From an uncultured Granulosicoccus sp. (GTDB lineage Bacteria > Pseudomonadota > Gammaproteobacteria > Granulosicoccales > Granulosicoccaceae): 64,000 nt of DNA. Below are positions 1 through 8,890 of the stretch, piece after piece; the stretch's first letter is position 1, and every line of letters begins with the position of its first letter. The stretch lies in contig CANLNQ010000007.1 in NCBI GenBank assembly GCA_947492525.1, positions 62,001 to 126,000 on the forward strand, written 5' to 3'. The notes beneath the pieces were generated by a model. That model did not search any database and was not told the DNA's origin. It was given only the letters and a program-made list of their open reading frames with translations. Made by a program: the position numbers and the translations under genes.

Positions 1-1173
1 GGATGAGACTTTCATGTCCTTGGTGACACCGGTCAGTACCGTGGGCTCGAAAAAGGTCTTGCCCAATGCGTGCCGCTGGCCGCCGGTGACAAGACTTGCA
101 CCCTTGTCCAGCGCATCGGCCACGTGTTCCTCCACTTTCTTCAGCGCATTTTCGTCAATCAGGGGGCCGGCAGTGACGCCTTCCTCGAAGCCGTCACCGA
201 CCTTGATCTTGCTGGCTGCGGCTGCCAGTTTTTCTGCAAATTCATCGTAGACACCGGCCTGTACATACAGACGATTGGCACAGACACAGGTCTGACCGTT
301 GTTGCGATACTTGGAGATCATCGCCCCTTCCACGGCAGCATCGATATCGGCATCGTCGAAAACGATGAACGGGGCATTGCCACCGAGTTCCATGGATGTT
401 CGCATGATCTGGTCGGCAGCCTGCTTCATCAGGATGCGGCCCACTTCCGTGGAGCCCGTGAAGGTCAGTTTGCGCACCTTGGGGTTTTCGCAGAATTCCT
501 TGCCCATCGCCGAGGATGAGCTGGATGGCAGGATGCTCAGCAGACCTGCGGGCAGACCCGCCTCGTTGGCCAGGACGCCCAGCGCCAGTGCCGACAGGGG
601 CGTCTGTGCGGCGGGTTTGGCGACGAAGGCACAGCCGACGGCCAGAGCGGGCGCCATCTTGCGGGCGATCATGGCATTGGGAAAATTCCAGGGGGTGATG
701 GAGGCCACGACACCGATTGGCTGCTTCAACACGACGATTCGCTTGTCGGTCTCGTGGCCGGGAATGGTTTCGCCATAGATGCGCCTGGCTTCTTCGGCAA
801 ACCACTCCACGAAGCTTGCGCCGTAGAGGACCTCTCCACGGGCTTCGGCGAATGGCTTGCCCATCTCTGCGGTGAGAATCGCAGCCAGATCGTCGGCATT
901 GTCGATCATGAGTTCATTCCAGCGCCGCAATACCTTGCCGCGTTCCCTGGCTGTCTTCGCCGCCCAGTCTTTCTGTGCTGCGTAGGCCAGGTCAATGGCT
1001 CGGGCTGCCTCTTCACGGTTGAAGTCGGGCAGGCTGGCCAGATGTTCACCGGTCGCCGGATTGGTGACGTCGAAGCGTTGTCCGCTGGCAGATGTCTCGA
1101 GAAGCTCGCCAGCCAGATAGCCGGCCTGGCAGAGGAGCTCTTTGCGAATCAGTTTGTCATGGAGTGTGTTCAT
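1..1173 (-). CDS. gabD: NAD(P)-dependent succinate-semialdehyde dehydrogenase (3' end beyond window)
   Basis: This gene starts at 1173 and runs off the left edge, so only its first 391 codons are visible; the family is usually about 480 residues. The visible part has the full aldehyde dehydrogenase core: PWNFP at residues 161-165, the cofactor contact KPA at 186-188, FTGSTEVG at about 238-245, the general base Glu262 in MELGGN, and the nucleophile Cys296 in GQTCVCANR. That cysteine context matches GabD-type enzymes, which oxidise succinate semialdehyde to succinate in GABA breakdown. An AGGG lies 8 bases before the ATG. It is divergent from an IclR regulator, its probable controller. Another semialdehyde could be the true substrate. 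Confidence 0.9.
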   Translation of the reverse strand, partial: MNTLHDKLIRKELLCQAGYLAGELLETSASGQRFDVTNPATGEHLASLPDFNREEAARAIDLAYAAQKDWAAKTARERGKVLRRWNELMIDNADDLAAILTAEMGKPFAEARGEVLYGASFVEWFAEEARRIYGETIPGHETDKRIVVLKQPIGVVASITPWNFPNAMIARKMAPALAVGCAFVAKPAAQTPLSALALGVLANEAGLPAGLLSILPSSSSSAMGKEFCENPKVRKLTFTGSTEVGRILMKQAADQIMRTSMELGGNAPFIVFDDADIDAAVEGAMISKYRNNGQTCVCANRLYVQAGVYDEFAEKLAAAASKIKVGDGFEEGVTAGPLIDENALKKVEEHVADALDKGASLVTGGQRHALGKTFFEPTVLTGVTKDMKVSS

Positions 1174-1441
1174 GATGGATACCCTGTGCTGCTTGCTTGG
1201 ATTGTTGGAATGCGCTCATGATGACGGTGGTTCAGGCCAGCCACAATGACCATGCCTGCCGGCGGTGTCGAGCGTATGGTCTGTGCATGAGGTGTGTGAA
1301 GCCGATGGTACAGGCTGTTGCAGTTCGGCGTGAGTGGGATCGTGCGACGAGAATGATTGCGGATCATCTATCGGTTGATCGGCATCCGGTGTTATTGTCT
1401 GCGCTTTCCACTGGGCGTTTGATTCGACAGAATCCTACACG
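1174..1441. promoter_or_regulatory. Divergent gabD / iclR promoter region with short inverted repeats
   Basis: This 268-base spacer must carry promoters for both divergent genes. Two imperfect dyads are visible: GATTC-(4)-GAATC at 1421-1434, ending 8 bases before the IclR start, and GATCA-(9)-TGATC at 1362-1380. IclR-family proteins bind short palindromes near their own start, so the first is a candidate autoregulatory operator. Neither is long enough to be convincing alone. No gene is seen in the spacer. Confidence 0.3.
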
Positions 1442-2224
1442 ATGACTCACGACAACGAGCTAGACCAACGGCATCCGAAAGGTTCGACCGTCACCCGGGT
1501 GATGGATATCCTCAAGGCCATTGCCGATGCCGATCGCCCACTCAACCCGACCGAGATAGCCGAACAACTGAATATCCCCAAGGCCAGTGTGCATCGCCTG
1601 TGCGCGACCCTGGAGGATCATGGCTATCTGAAAACCCGTCTCAATGGACGTGGCGTACAGGCAGGGCCACGTCTGAATCAGCTGGCCCTGGGTGTGCTGT
1701 CGGCCTCGCCCTTGCAGGCGCAGCGTCGGGCCATACTCACCGAGCTGTCAGAGCAGATCGGAGAAACCTGCAATATCGCTGTGCCCGATGGGTTCGAGAT
1801 GATCTACTACGATCGGGCGGAAACACATTGGCCAGTACGCGTCAGTCTGCAGATCGGTAGTCGTGTACCGGTGTGCAGTACGGCCAGCGGCAAGATGTAT
1901 CTGAGTGTACTGCCCGAGGTGCAGCGCGAGCGTATCCTGGCCAATGTTCGCCTGAAGGCCTATACGCCCAACACATTGCTGAGTTTCAGTGAACTCAGAG
2001 ATGAGCTGGCGGTCATTGCCCAGCGTGGTTTTTCTCTGGATAATGAGGAATTCATCGAAGGTGTGGTCGCCATGGCTGTGCCGGTGCTGGACCTCAACGG
2101 CAGACTGTATGCCACCTTGTCGTTCCATGCGCCCAGCATGCGTGTGCCATTCTCGGCCTTGCCGGGCTATCTGCCTCAATTGCAGGCTGCGAGTCGGCGT
2201 CTCGGTGAATTGCTTGACGAATGA
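1442..2224 (+). CDS. IclR family transcriptional regulator
   Basis: The 260-residue protein is the usual IclR length. Residues about 15-66 form the N-terminal winged helix-turn-helix (TEIAEQLNIPKASVHRLCATLEDHGYL), and the rest is the effector-binding domain, including the conserved stretch CSTASGKMYLS and the later FIEGVVAMAVPV. IclR regulators usually sense small carboxylates or aromatics and control a neighbouring catabolic gene. The divergent gabD-type dehydrogenase is the natural target; that assignment is inference from position. hisC follows 61 bases downstream on the same strand, with a small GC stem-loop (2239-2255) between them, so the two may or may not be co-transcribed. Confidence 0.9.
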   Translation: MTHDNELDQRHPKGSTVTRVMDILKAIADADRPLNPTEIAEQLNIPKASVHRLCATLEDHGYLKTRLNGRGVQAGPRLNQLALGVLSASPLQAQRRAILTELSEQIGETCNIAVPDGFEMIYYDRAETHWPVRVSLQIGSRVPVCSTASGKMYLSVLPEVQRERILANVRLKAYTPNTLLSFSELRDELAVIAQRGFSLDNEEFIEGVVAMAVPVLDLNGRLYATLSFHAPSMRVPFSALPGYLPQLQAASRRLGELLDE

Positions 2225-2285
2225 GTGTCGCCAGTGGAAGGGCGGTACTCGCCCTGTTGGAACCCTAACCTGTAGCACTGATTGA

Positions 2286-3335
2286 ATGACCAATTACTGG
2301 ACCGAGACGGTAAACCGTCTGACGCCCTATATACCCGGCGAACAGCGTAGCGGTAGCGACATCGTCAAGCTCAATACCAATGAAAATCCCTATCCGCCCT
2401 CACCCAGAGTGATGCAGGCGATCGCGGAAGTCAGCGGCGATCAACTGCGTCGTTACCCGGATCCTGAAAGTGAGGCACTGCGACAGGTGCTGGCCGACTA
2501 TCACGATCTGGATATCAGCCAGGTGTTCGTGGGTAACGGCTCGGACGAGATTCTGGCACTGGCGTTTCTGGCGTTTTTCACCAATCACAAGGTGCTGCAG
2601 TTTCCCGATGTCAGTTACAGTTTCTACCCGGTCTACTGCGAGCTCTACGGCATCAAGGCCAGAACCGTGCCGTTGACGGAGGACTACGTTCTGCCGGTGG
2701 AGAGTTTCGAGCCCAATGCCGGTGGAATCGTCTTCCCCAACCCGAATGCGCCCACGGCGCTGGCCGTCGAAGAATCTGCCATTGCCGGCTTGCTGGTCAG
2801 GCACACTGAGCAGGTGTTGCTGGTGGACGAGGCCTACGCCGACTTCGGAGCCACCAGTGTGGTCAGTCTGATCAAGCGCTTTCCGAACCTGCTGGTAAGT
2901 CAGACGTATTCAAAGGCGCGGTCCCTGGCTGGCATGCGCCTGGGTGTTGCCTTTGGCCATCCGGCTCTGATCGAGGGACTGCAGAGAGTGAAGAACTCCT
3001 TCAATTCCTACCCGGTGGATGCACTGGCTCAGGCGGCCGGTGTTGCTTCCATCAAGGATGAAAGCTATTACCGCCAGACGATCGATCGCATTCTGGAAAC
3101 GCGTCGTCGTACAGTGTCAGACTTGCAAGAAAGAGGATTCGGCGTACTGCCATCGTCTGCCAATTTCGTGTTCGCAAGAGCACCCGGCGGAGAGGCCGGT
3201 AGTATTTTCAGAAAGCTCAATGACGCGGGTGTGCTGGTACGCTACTGGGACAAGCCACGCCTGAATCAGTGGCTGAGAATCTCCATTGGTACGGACGAAG
3301 AAATGAGGCGATTGATGTCGGCTCTTGATGCGTAG
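2286..3335 (+). CDS. hisC: Histidinol-phosphate / aromatic aminotransferase (class I/II PLP enzyme)
   Basis: The 349-residue protein fits the HisC family: NENPYPPSP at 33-40, the cofactor contact DEAYADF at 181-187, the PLP lysine Lys210 in YSKARSLAGMRLG, and a C-terminal LRISIGT. HisC transaminates imidazole-acetol phosphate with glutamate in histidine synthesis; paralogues also act on phenylalanine or tyrosine. No other his gene is near, so this may be a second copy with an aromatic role. The residues after the PNPN motif read APTAL rather than the commoner P(T/S)G, a small departure. Its last codons overlap the start of the next gene, implying coupled expression. Confidence 0.85.
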   Translation: MTNYWTETVNRLTPYIPGEQRSGSDIVKLNTNENPYPPSPRVMQAIAEVSGDQLRRYPDPESEALRQVLADYHDLDISQVFVGNGSDEILALAFLAFFTNHKVLQFPDVSYSFYPVYCELYGIKARTVPLTEDYVLPVESFEPNAGGIVFPNPNAPTALAVEESAIAGLLVRHTEQVLLVDEAYADFGATSVVSLIKRFPNLLVSQTYSKARSLAGMRLGVAFGHPALIEGLQRVKNSFNSYPVDALAQAAGVASIKDESYYRQTIDRILETRRRTVSDLQERGFGVLPSSANFVFARAPGGEAGSIFRKLNDAGVLVRYWDKPRLNQWLRISIGTDEEMRRLMSALDA

Positions 3336-4335
3336 TCATGTGTTCAGGGCACTGTTGTGCCTGATGGCTGGTCTGTCGGTTGCTACCGTCAGTGCGCAGG
3401 AAGGCAGTGAGACAAGCGACGAAGAGCAACAGGGGATCGTGGGCAAGGCGGCCGACTATGCAGACGATGCGCAACGGGTGGCAACGCGTCGATTCACCGG
3501 CTTCATGAACCAGGTGGACGGCTTCTTCAGCGATGCGACCACCAAGGAAGGCAGTCTGGACAATGACAGCTGGGCGCGCATACGCCTGGATGCGATCAAA
3601 CCGGCTGATGAAGACTTCGAGGTCAAGCCTTCGCTGAAGATCAGGGTATCGCTACCCAATACCGAGAAGCGCTTCAAGCTGCTGTTCAGTACCGAGGATG
3701 ACGATACCGATATCGTGGGCGGCAGTGTCGATCGTTTGCAGGGGCCGGTGGTCAACGGCGATTCGAACGCCTCCGCGGCGATTCGCTTCATCCGTTCGGC
3801 ACGCGACAATGGCAACGCGGATGTTGATCTCGGTGTGCGCCAGAGAGAGGGCGATATCCAGTATTTCGGGCGGTTCGTTCTCGGTTACCGCAAGGTGTTG
3901 GCCAGAAAGTGGAATTTCAGTGCATCCAACAGTTACTGGCACTATTCGAAATCCGGGTTTGAAAACCGGCTGACAACGTCCTTTCAGCGCAAATTGTTTT
4001 ATCAGGACAATCTGTTCATCCGATCACATTCCGAAATCAACTGGCGCAAGGGACGCAAGGGAGCCGTCATCGGCCAGACCTTCGGCCTCTACAGTCAGAT
4101 CAGTGATGCAAAGGCCCTGGCGTTCGAATTCATTGCGGGATATCACACAGCGCTGAACAACGGGCTCGAGGACAGATACCGCGGGCACGAAATTCGCTTC
4201 CGTTGGCGTCATAACGTCTGGCGTCCGTGGTTCTTCTATGAAGTCTGGCCCTCGGTCTCCTGGCCCGCCACGCTGGATTACGAGAAGTCCTACGGTATTT
4301 TGCTTAGAATGGAAATGGTCATCGGCGAACGATAG
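3328..4335 (+). CDS. Exported protein of unknown function
   Basis: I do not recognise this 335-residue protein. It begins with a signal peptide (basic MRSH, a hydrophobic core, likely cleavage after VSA near residue 23), followed by an acidic, glutamate-rich segment. There is no lipobox. The second half alternates polar and aromatic residues (many Trp, Tyr, Phe), which could form a membrane or periplasmic beta structure; that is inference. The ATG at 3328 overlaps the hisC stop by 8 bases; an in-frame TTG at 3325 would add one residue. Translation is therefore probably coupled to hisC. The next gene begins 12 bases after its stop, so the four genes 2286-5594 look like one operon. Confidence 0.7.
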   Translation: MRSHVFRALLCLMAGLSVATVSAQEGSETSDEEQQGIVGKAADYADDAQRVATRRFTGFMNQVDGFFSDATTKEGSLDNDSWARIRLDAIKPADEDFEVKPSLKIRVSLPNTEKRFKLLFSTEDDDTDIVGGSVDRLQGPVVNGDSNASAAIRFIRSARDNGNADVDLGVRQREGDIQYFGRFVLGYRKVLARKWNFSASNSYWHYSKSGFENRLTTSFQRKLFYQDNLFIRSHSEINWRKGRKGAVIGQTFGLYSQISDAKALAFEFIAGYHTALNNGLEDRYRGHEIRFRWRHNVWRPWFFYEVWPSVSWPATLDYEKSYGILLRMEMVIGER

Positions 4336-4347
4336 GTTTATGACTAC

Positions 4348-5013
4348 GTGAAGCTAGTCTGTATCAGTGATACCCATGGCGACCATGAACAGGTCGTTCT
4401 GCCAGCGGGTGATGTCTTGATCCATGCCGGAGACCTGACCGGGCATGGTACGCGTGATGAGACGCTGGCTTTCATGGAGTGGTTCGGCCGACAGGCCTTC
4501 AGGCACAAGCTGTGTGTGGCCGGCAATCACGATACCTTCATGGAATCGGACCCCGTTGCGGCGGCGCGATTTGCCCAGGATAACGGGGTTCACCTGCTGA
4601 ATGATTCAGGTTGCCATCTCGACGGGGTGAGCTTCTGGGGGTCGCCGATCACACCCCGATTTCTGGACTGGTCTTTCATGCGTGACCCGGGAGCGCCCAT
4701 CGAAGCGCATTGGAATCTGATACCAAAGGATACGGACGTGCTCATTACGCACGGACCGCCACACGGTATTCTTGATCAGGTTCAGCGTGAGGACATGGCG
4801 CTCGAACACACCGGCTGCCCGTCGTTGCTCCGGCGGATCAGGGAGGTCTCACCGCTGCTGCACCTGTTCGGCCATATTCACGAGGCACGCGGGCGAGTGG
4901 ATGCCGACAATCTGTCGTACATCAATGTAGCCACCATGAACAAGGGTTACTGTATCGAGCATGAACCGGTCAGTATCGAGCTGAGCGTGAACAAGTCAGG
5001 AGAAAGGGTATGA
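4348..5013 (+). CDS. Metallophosphoesterase, calcineurin-like
   Basis: The 221-residue protein carries the whole two-metal phosphoesterase signature: DTHGD at 8-12, GDLTGHG at 28-34, GNHD at 59-62, THGPP and GHIHEARG towards the C-terminus. It has no signal peptide, so it is cytosolic. The family hydrolyses phosphodiesters or phosphomonoesters, and sequence alone does not give the substrate; the small size and GHIHEARG ending are like the UPF/YfcE-MPPED group of stand-alone phosphodiesterases. Translation starts at GTG 4348; no in-frame ATG is available upstream. Its stop overlaps the next start (ATGA, 5010-5013), so it is coupled to the following secreted-protein gene. Confidence 0.85.
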   Translation: MKLVCISDTHGDHEQVVLPAGDVLIHAGDLTGHGTRDETLAFMEWFGRQAFRHKLCVAGNHDTFMESDPVAAARFAQDNGVHLLNDSGCHLDGVSFWGSPITPRFLDWSFMRDPGAPIEAHWNLIPKDTDVLITHGPPHGILDQVQREDMALEHTGCPSLLRRIREVSPLLHLFGHIHEARGRVDADNLSYINVATMNKGYCIEHEPVSIELSVNKSGERV

Positions 5014-5594
5014 AAGGAACGGGGATCATCATCGGCACGGTTGCAATCATGCTGAGCGGTACACAGGCCATGGCACAGTCTGCCGAAGAGGCTGCCACAG
5101 CGTGCCAGGAAGCGGCCAGGTTGATTGCCGAGGATGATCTGGTGGGTGCTCTGGATGAAGCAAAGTGGTGTGTGGAGAGCCTGCAGCAGCTTCGCCAGCA
5201 GGCAACACTGACGGTTTTCCCCGATGCCGTCGCCGGGTTTGAAGGCGGTGAGATAGACAATCAGAGCGCCATGGGCATGACGATCATCGAACGCCGTTAT
5301 TCCAGCGATGGCAACGATATTGCCGTGTCCCTGACTACCGGTGTGGCCGGCGGTGGCCTGGCAGCGCTGGCACAGCTGGGCATGGGGATGGGCGCTGGCA
5401 GCGGCAAGAAGATTCGTGTCCAGAAGCGCACGGTGCTCGACATGAGTGAGGGCGGTGGCGAGGCCCAGTTCATGGTGCAGCTGAAAAGCGGTGGCATGCT
5501 CACCATCAGCTCATCCGACCTGAGTAGCGAGGAATTGCTGCCATTCGTGAAGGCATTTCCGATTGCCGAGCTGGATGATGCACTCGAGCCCTGA
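5010..5594 (+). CDS. Secreted protein of unknown function
   Basis: I do not recognise this 194-residue protein. It has a clear signal peptide with likely cleavage after AMA (residue about 22). The mature part starts with an alanine/glutamate-rich helix containing two cysteines (residues about 32 and 52) that could form a disulphide, followed by a glycine- and methionine-rich segment (about 112-130) and an ending rich in beta-type sequence. An AGGAG lies 10 bases before the ATG, and the start overlaps the upstream phosphoesterase stop by 4 bases. It is the last gene of the hisC-led group and converges with the ligase gene 9 bases beyond. Confidence 0.7.
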   Translation: MKGTGIIIGTVAIMLSGTQAMAQSAEEAATACQEAARLIAEDDLVGALDEAKWCVESLQQLRQQATLTVFPDAVAGFEGGEIDNQSAMGMTIIERRYSSDGNDIAVSLTTGVAGGGLAALAQLGMGMGAGSGKKIRVQKRTVLDMSEGGGEAQFMVQLKSGGMLTISSSDLSSEELLPFVKAFPIAELDDALEP

Positions 5595-5603
5595 GAGGCT
5601 CCG

Positions 5604-7058
5604 TCAGAGGCTCAACAACTCCGGTGATTTACTGACCTGATTGAGTTTGCCACTGCAGGCATCGCGCTCTGGTGGTCGTTTGTCATGATGCAGCGTGATG
5701 GGCAGCGTGCCGAGCGATGACAGATACCTTGTCAGCGGTCCGCGAATTTTCCTGAATGCCCGGCATCTGGATTCCACGCTGTCGCCCTGCGTGCGAATGG
5801 AGAGTTCCTGCGGCCCGCACTGATTGATCTGGAAGCCGAATTCACCGGCGTGCTCTTCTATCACGGTGTTGAGCGCCAGCGGCAGAACCGGGATCTTCTC
5901 ATCCTTGTCTGCCGGCAACCACAAGGTGTCGTCGCTACGTCCATCGACGCTGAGCGTCGGTAGCGGATTGCCGCAATCACAAGCATCGGTATGCAGCGTC
6001 ACGCTGTCTCCGATGTCGTAGCGGATCAATGGCTGCAATCGATTCGCCAGGTTGGTCACCAGTGTGGTGGCTGACTTCTGACCGGCGGGGACAGCTTTCA
6101 GGTTTTCATCCACCGGTTCGAGAATGAACCAGTCCGTATTGACATGCAGGCGTCCATGGCTGCAGCCAAAGGCCATGTTCATGGCTTCGGATGCGCCATA
6201 GTCTTCGATCAGCGGGCAGCCGAAGGCCGATTCCATCTGCTGGCGCTGGTGACAGTCCAGGTGTTCGCCCCCACACCACAGACTTCGGGGAGAGAGCTTC
6301 AATCGACCACAGCGTTGTTCATTGGCCAGTACGGCCAGCATGCTGGGATAACTGGAGAGAAAGCCGGGTTGCCATTCGTTGAGCTGTGCCACCAGCTCGG
6401 GCAGCGGCTGCAGAATGGAAAAGGTCCGCGTGCGATTGCTCAGCCAGGGGTTCAGCTTCGATGACCATTGCCAGAAGACCACGCCAGCGAAATGTCCCTC
6501 CAGCGCGGCAATCATGGCCATGCGACTGGTGTCGAACGCCATGTGCCAGGGATCCTGAAATGTCGGCTTGCGACTGTCCTGCTGATACCTGACTGCCAGC
6601 AGTGACTGATAGACCGACAAGGCCTGTCTGTCCTGTACGTAGATGCCAGGCTCGCCACTGGTGCCGCTGCTGGTCCAGACCAGATAGTCACCCAGATAAC
6701 GATCGCCGATGGTGTCGTTGGTGGCTATGAAGCGATCCACCGATTCCCGGCTTACCCGCGGGTCACAGGACCAGCGATCGAAATTGCCCATCAGAGTCTG
6801 CCTGCTGATGGCGGGATAATCCTCGAGCGCTGAGCCAGGGGCTACCGATGCGTAGTGTTCAGCATACAAGGCAGAGCGCTTGCGAGCGTGTGCTATCAGT
6901 TCGATGGCTCTGTTCTGGCCGATACGTCTGGCCGATGCGGCGCTGATGATCGGTCTGGATTGCAGGCGCTGAATGGCCTGCCAGCAGGATACGCCATCCG
7001 ACCAGTTGCTCAGATAGTCGAACGGTGAGGATCGATTGCCTGATTCCTTCGTCGTCAT
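5604..7058 (-). CDS. Adenylate-forming ligase, PaaK / coenzyme F390 synthetase-like
   Basis: The 484-residue protein belongs to the phenylacetate-CoA ligase-like branch of adenylate-forming enzymes: the phosphate-binding SSGTSGEPG at about 130-138, YGASE in the middle, and RYDIGD for ribose binding near residue 370. Such enzymes activate a carboxylate as an acyl-AMP and pass it to CoA or another acceptor. A serine/threonine-rich N-terminus and divergence elsewhere keep me from naming the acid. I chose the ATG at 7058, which has CGGAG 7 bases upstream; the frame stays open to an ATG at 7133 with no ribosome site. No CoA-related or biosynthetic partner lies beside it, so it is an orphan here. 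Confidence 0.75.
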   Translation of the reverse strand: MTTKESGNRSSPFDYLSNWSDGVSCWQAIQRLQSRPIISAASARRIGQNRAIELIAHARKRSALYAEHYASVAPGSALEDYPAISRQTLMGNFDRWSCDPRVSRESVDRFIATNDTIGDRYLGDYLVWTSSGTSGEPGIYVQDRQALSVYQSLLAVRYQQDSRKPTFQDPWHMAFDTSRMAMIAALEGHFAGVVFWQWSSKLNPWLSNRTRTFSILQPLPELVAQLNEWQPGFLSSYPSMLAVLANEQRCGRLKLSPRSLWCGGEHLDCHQRQQMESAFGCPLIEDYGASEAMNMAFGCSHGRLHVNTDWFILEPVDENLKAVPAGQKSATTLVTNLANRLQPLIRYDIGDSVTLHTDACDCGNPLPTLSVDGRSDDTLWLPADKDEKIPVLPLALNTVIEEHAGEFGFQINQCGPQELSIRTQGDSVESRCRAFRKIRGPLTRYLSSLGTLPITLHHDKRPPERDACSGKLNQVSKSPELLSL

Positions 7059-7421
7059 GGTTGACTCCGGGAACGCATGAAACGCATCACGGCGATTGCC
7101 GCGACATCCCTTTTCCGGTTGACGACTTGGCATTGTTCCCTTTTCAATGCCCCGATCTACCGGACAGCTTCATCATAAGACAAATCCGGCTCCGGGAACG
7201 AGCGACAGGTTAGTACAGTCCGTTCACTTTCGATATCCAGCTGGCTGGGGCCCTGTCCATGCTTGCCACTGTGAGTTGGTATTCCTGTTCGTTTACAACA
7301 ACATACCGGCCGTACACCGGACAAAAAAAAGGCCGCTGATTCCTCAGCGGCCTTTCTTCCGTGCGCCTCTGGCATCAGGCCTCGCCCCCGTGCGAGAGCA
7401 GTGCCTGCCAGGCTTTCGAGC
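7059..7421. other. Spacer upstream of the ligase gene; no gene seen
   Basis: These 363 bases hold the promoter side of the leftward ligase gene and the terminator of dsbA (listed separately). A TATGAT hexamer on the minus strand at 7177-7172 could be the ligase -10 box, but no good -35 sits at the right distance. Short open frames here have no ribosome sites or recognisable products. Confidence 0.35.
7323..7355 (-). terminator. Rho-independent terminator of dsbA
   Basis: A perfect 12-bp stem (7328-7339 with 7344-7355, including GGCCGCTGA) closes a TTCC loop. On the minus strand it is followed by eight U residues (A-run 7323-7330), a textbook terminator 67 bases after the dsbA stop. A weaker T-rich run on the plus side could also stop rightward transcription. 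Confidence 0.9.
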
Positions 7422-8081
7422 TTATTCGATGCCCATTGCCTGCTTTTCCATCGCGATGGTTTCGTTGATCACGGTGATGATGGCTTCGTTGCCACCGGCA
7501 AGGCCGGCGCCTGTTCGGTACTTGCCATTGATCACGACTGACGGTACGCCGGTCAGTCCTGCGCCCTTGGCCAGTTGCATGGCGCGGTTCATCTTGGTCT
7601 GTACACCGAATGAATCCATCGTCTTCAGGAATTTTTCCTTGTCCATGCCCAGCGCTGCGGCGAGGTCGGCAATGTCTTCCGGCTTCCGCATGCGTTGACG
7701 GTTTTCATGAATGGCCTTGAACATGGCCGGAACGAATTCATGCTCATGTCCCAGCAGCTGTGCGGCATAGAAGGCACGGGAATGCTGTTCCCAGGACGGA
7801 TTCAACGGGGGAGCTTCACGAATGAATGCCACATTCTCGGGCATGTTCTGTTCCCAGGCAGAGATGCTGGGCTCGAATGCGTAGCAATGCGGGCAGCCCA
7901 GCCAGAAGTACTCGATGACTTCGACCTGATCGGGTGTGGAGGTGTTCTGTGGCGGATTGATCAGCTCATAACCGCCAGCGGCCATGGCATTACCGGCAAC
8001 GCCCGCAAGACTGGCTCCGAGCGTCGTTGCGATCGTGGTTTGTAGTGTGGCAGACAGAAATCCGCGTCGCGTGAAATGCAT
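7422..8081 (-). CDS. dsbA: Thiol:disulphide interchange protein DsbA
   Basis: The 219-residue periplasmic oxidoreductase has the active site CPHC at 63-66 inside WLGCPHCYAFEP and the cis-proline at residue 180 (TGVPSVV). It introduces disulphides into exported proteins and is reoxidised by DsbB. The N-terminus MHFTRRGFLS is followed by a hydrophobic stretch and AMA cleavage near residue 35; the double arginine suggests Tat or a Tat-like leader. It lies downstream of cytochrome c4 on the same strand, as in Pseudomonas relatives, separated by a 191-base spacer that contains a strong hairpin, so it probably has some independent expression. A strong terminator follows. Confidence 0.95.
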   Translation of the reverse strand: MHFTRRGFLSATLQTTIATTLGASLAGVAGNAMAAGGYELINPPQNTSTPDQVEVIEYFWLGCPHCYAFEPSISAWEQNMPENVAFIREAPPLNPSWEQHSRAFYAAQLLGHEHEFVPAMFKAIHENRQRMRKPEDIADLAAALGMDKEKFLKTMDSFGVQTKMNRAMQLAKGAGLTGVPSVVINGKYRTGAGLAGGNEAIITVINETIAMEKQAMGIE

Positions 8082-8186
8082 GTTTCAGTTCCTCGTTGGA
8101 TACAGAATTCAGGTATGGACCCGCGGGTCGGGGGTTCGTTCACTGCGAATAACACGAAAGTGCGAATTGTGTCAGGCAGAACTGAA

Positions 8187-8209
8187 ATCGGCCCGCTGGG
8201 CGGGCCGAT
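8187..8209 (-). terminator. Strong stem-loop after cytochrome c4 gene
   Basis: A perfect 10-bp GC-rich stem (8187-8196 with 8200-8209, arms ATCGGCCCGC / GCGGGCCGAT) has a 3-base loop. On the minus strand it sits 64 bases after the cytochrome gene stop and is followed by only UUUC, so it may terminate partly or stabilise the upstream mRNA while allowing read-through to dsbA. Confidence 0.6.
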
Positions 8210-8272
8210 CATCAACAGGCAGATTCGTCATGCGGCGCGTGTCAGCGCTGCATCAGCCCTGCTGCAGTGGAC

Positions 8273-8890
8273 TTACTCTGCGGCGGAATGCAGGCCGGCG
8301 ATGTAGTTGGAAACTGCTTCGATCTCGGCATCGGTCATTCGCTCTGACACGCCACGCATCATTGCGTTGGGGTCGTTGGCGCGTTCTCCGGAGCGAAAAT
8401 ACTTCAGCTGGTCGCTGGTGTACTCGGCATTCTGTCCGGAAATGACGGGCCAGGCTGCGTTGGGGATGCCTTGGCCCGCAGGGCCGTGGCATGCCGCACA
8501 GGCCGCAATGCCTGCAGACGTGATACCACCGCGATAGATATCCTGTCCCAGTGTCAGGTTTTCTTCGGCAGAGACGTTTTCATGTTTCGGCATGGACGCA
8601 AAATACGCAGCCAGATCCTGGATGTCTTCATCACTGAGGTTGGCAGCCTGACCTGACATGAGCGCGTTCACTCGATCACCATCACGATATTCCGTCAATT
8701 GCTTGGCAAGGTAGGCGGCGTGCTGACCAGCGATATTCGGGTAGGAGGGCATGATGGCCTTGCCATCGGCACCGTGACAGGCTGCGCAGACGGCAGCTTT
8801 CGCCTTGCCGGCAGCAGGATCACCTGCGGCGGAGGCTGGACTAGCTAACCAGGCAAAGGCAAGAGTGGCTGCAAGGGCCCAAATTTTCAT
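8273..8890 (-). CDS. Dihaem cytochrome c4
   Basis: The 205-residue protein has a signal peptide cleaved after ASA (residue about 21) and two homologous class I c-type halves, each with one haem site: CAACH at 35-39 and CAACH at 131-135. Candidate axial methionines are Met78 and Met177/178, in the usual position after each haem. Cytochrome c4 is a periplasmic, often membrane-associated electron carrier feeding terminal oxidases. The gene order c4-dsbA with engB divergent is a conserved gammaproteobacterial neighbourhood, which supports the call. The 100-odd bases to engB hold both promoters. Confidence 0.95.
   Translation of the reverse strand: MKIWALAATLAFAWLASPASAAGDPAAGKAKAAVCAACHGADGKAIMPSYPNIAGQHAAYLAKQLTEYRDGDRVNALMSGQAANLSDEDIQDLAAYFASMPKHENVSAEENLTLGQDIYRGGITSAGIAACAACHGPAGQGIPNAAWPVISGQNAEYTSDQLKYFRSGERANDPNAMMRGVSERMTDAEIEAVSNYIAGLHSAAE

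Noticed and set aside
2239-2255. Terminator between the IclR gene and hisC
   Set aside because: Only a 6-bp stem with no T-run; too weak to call.
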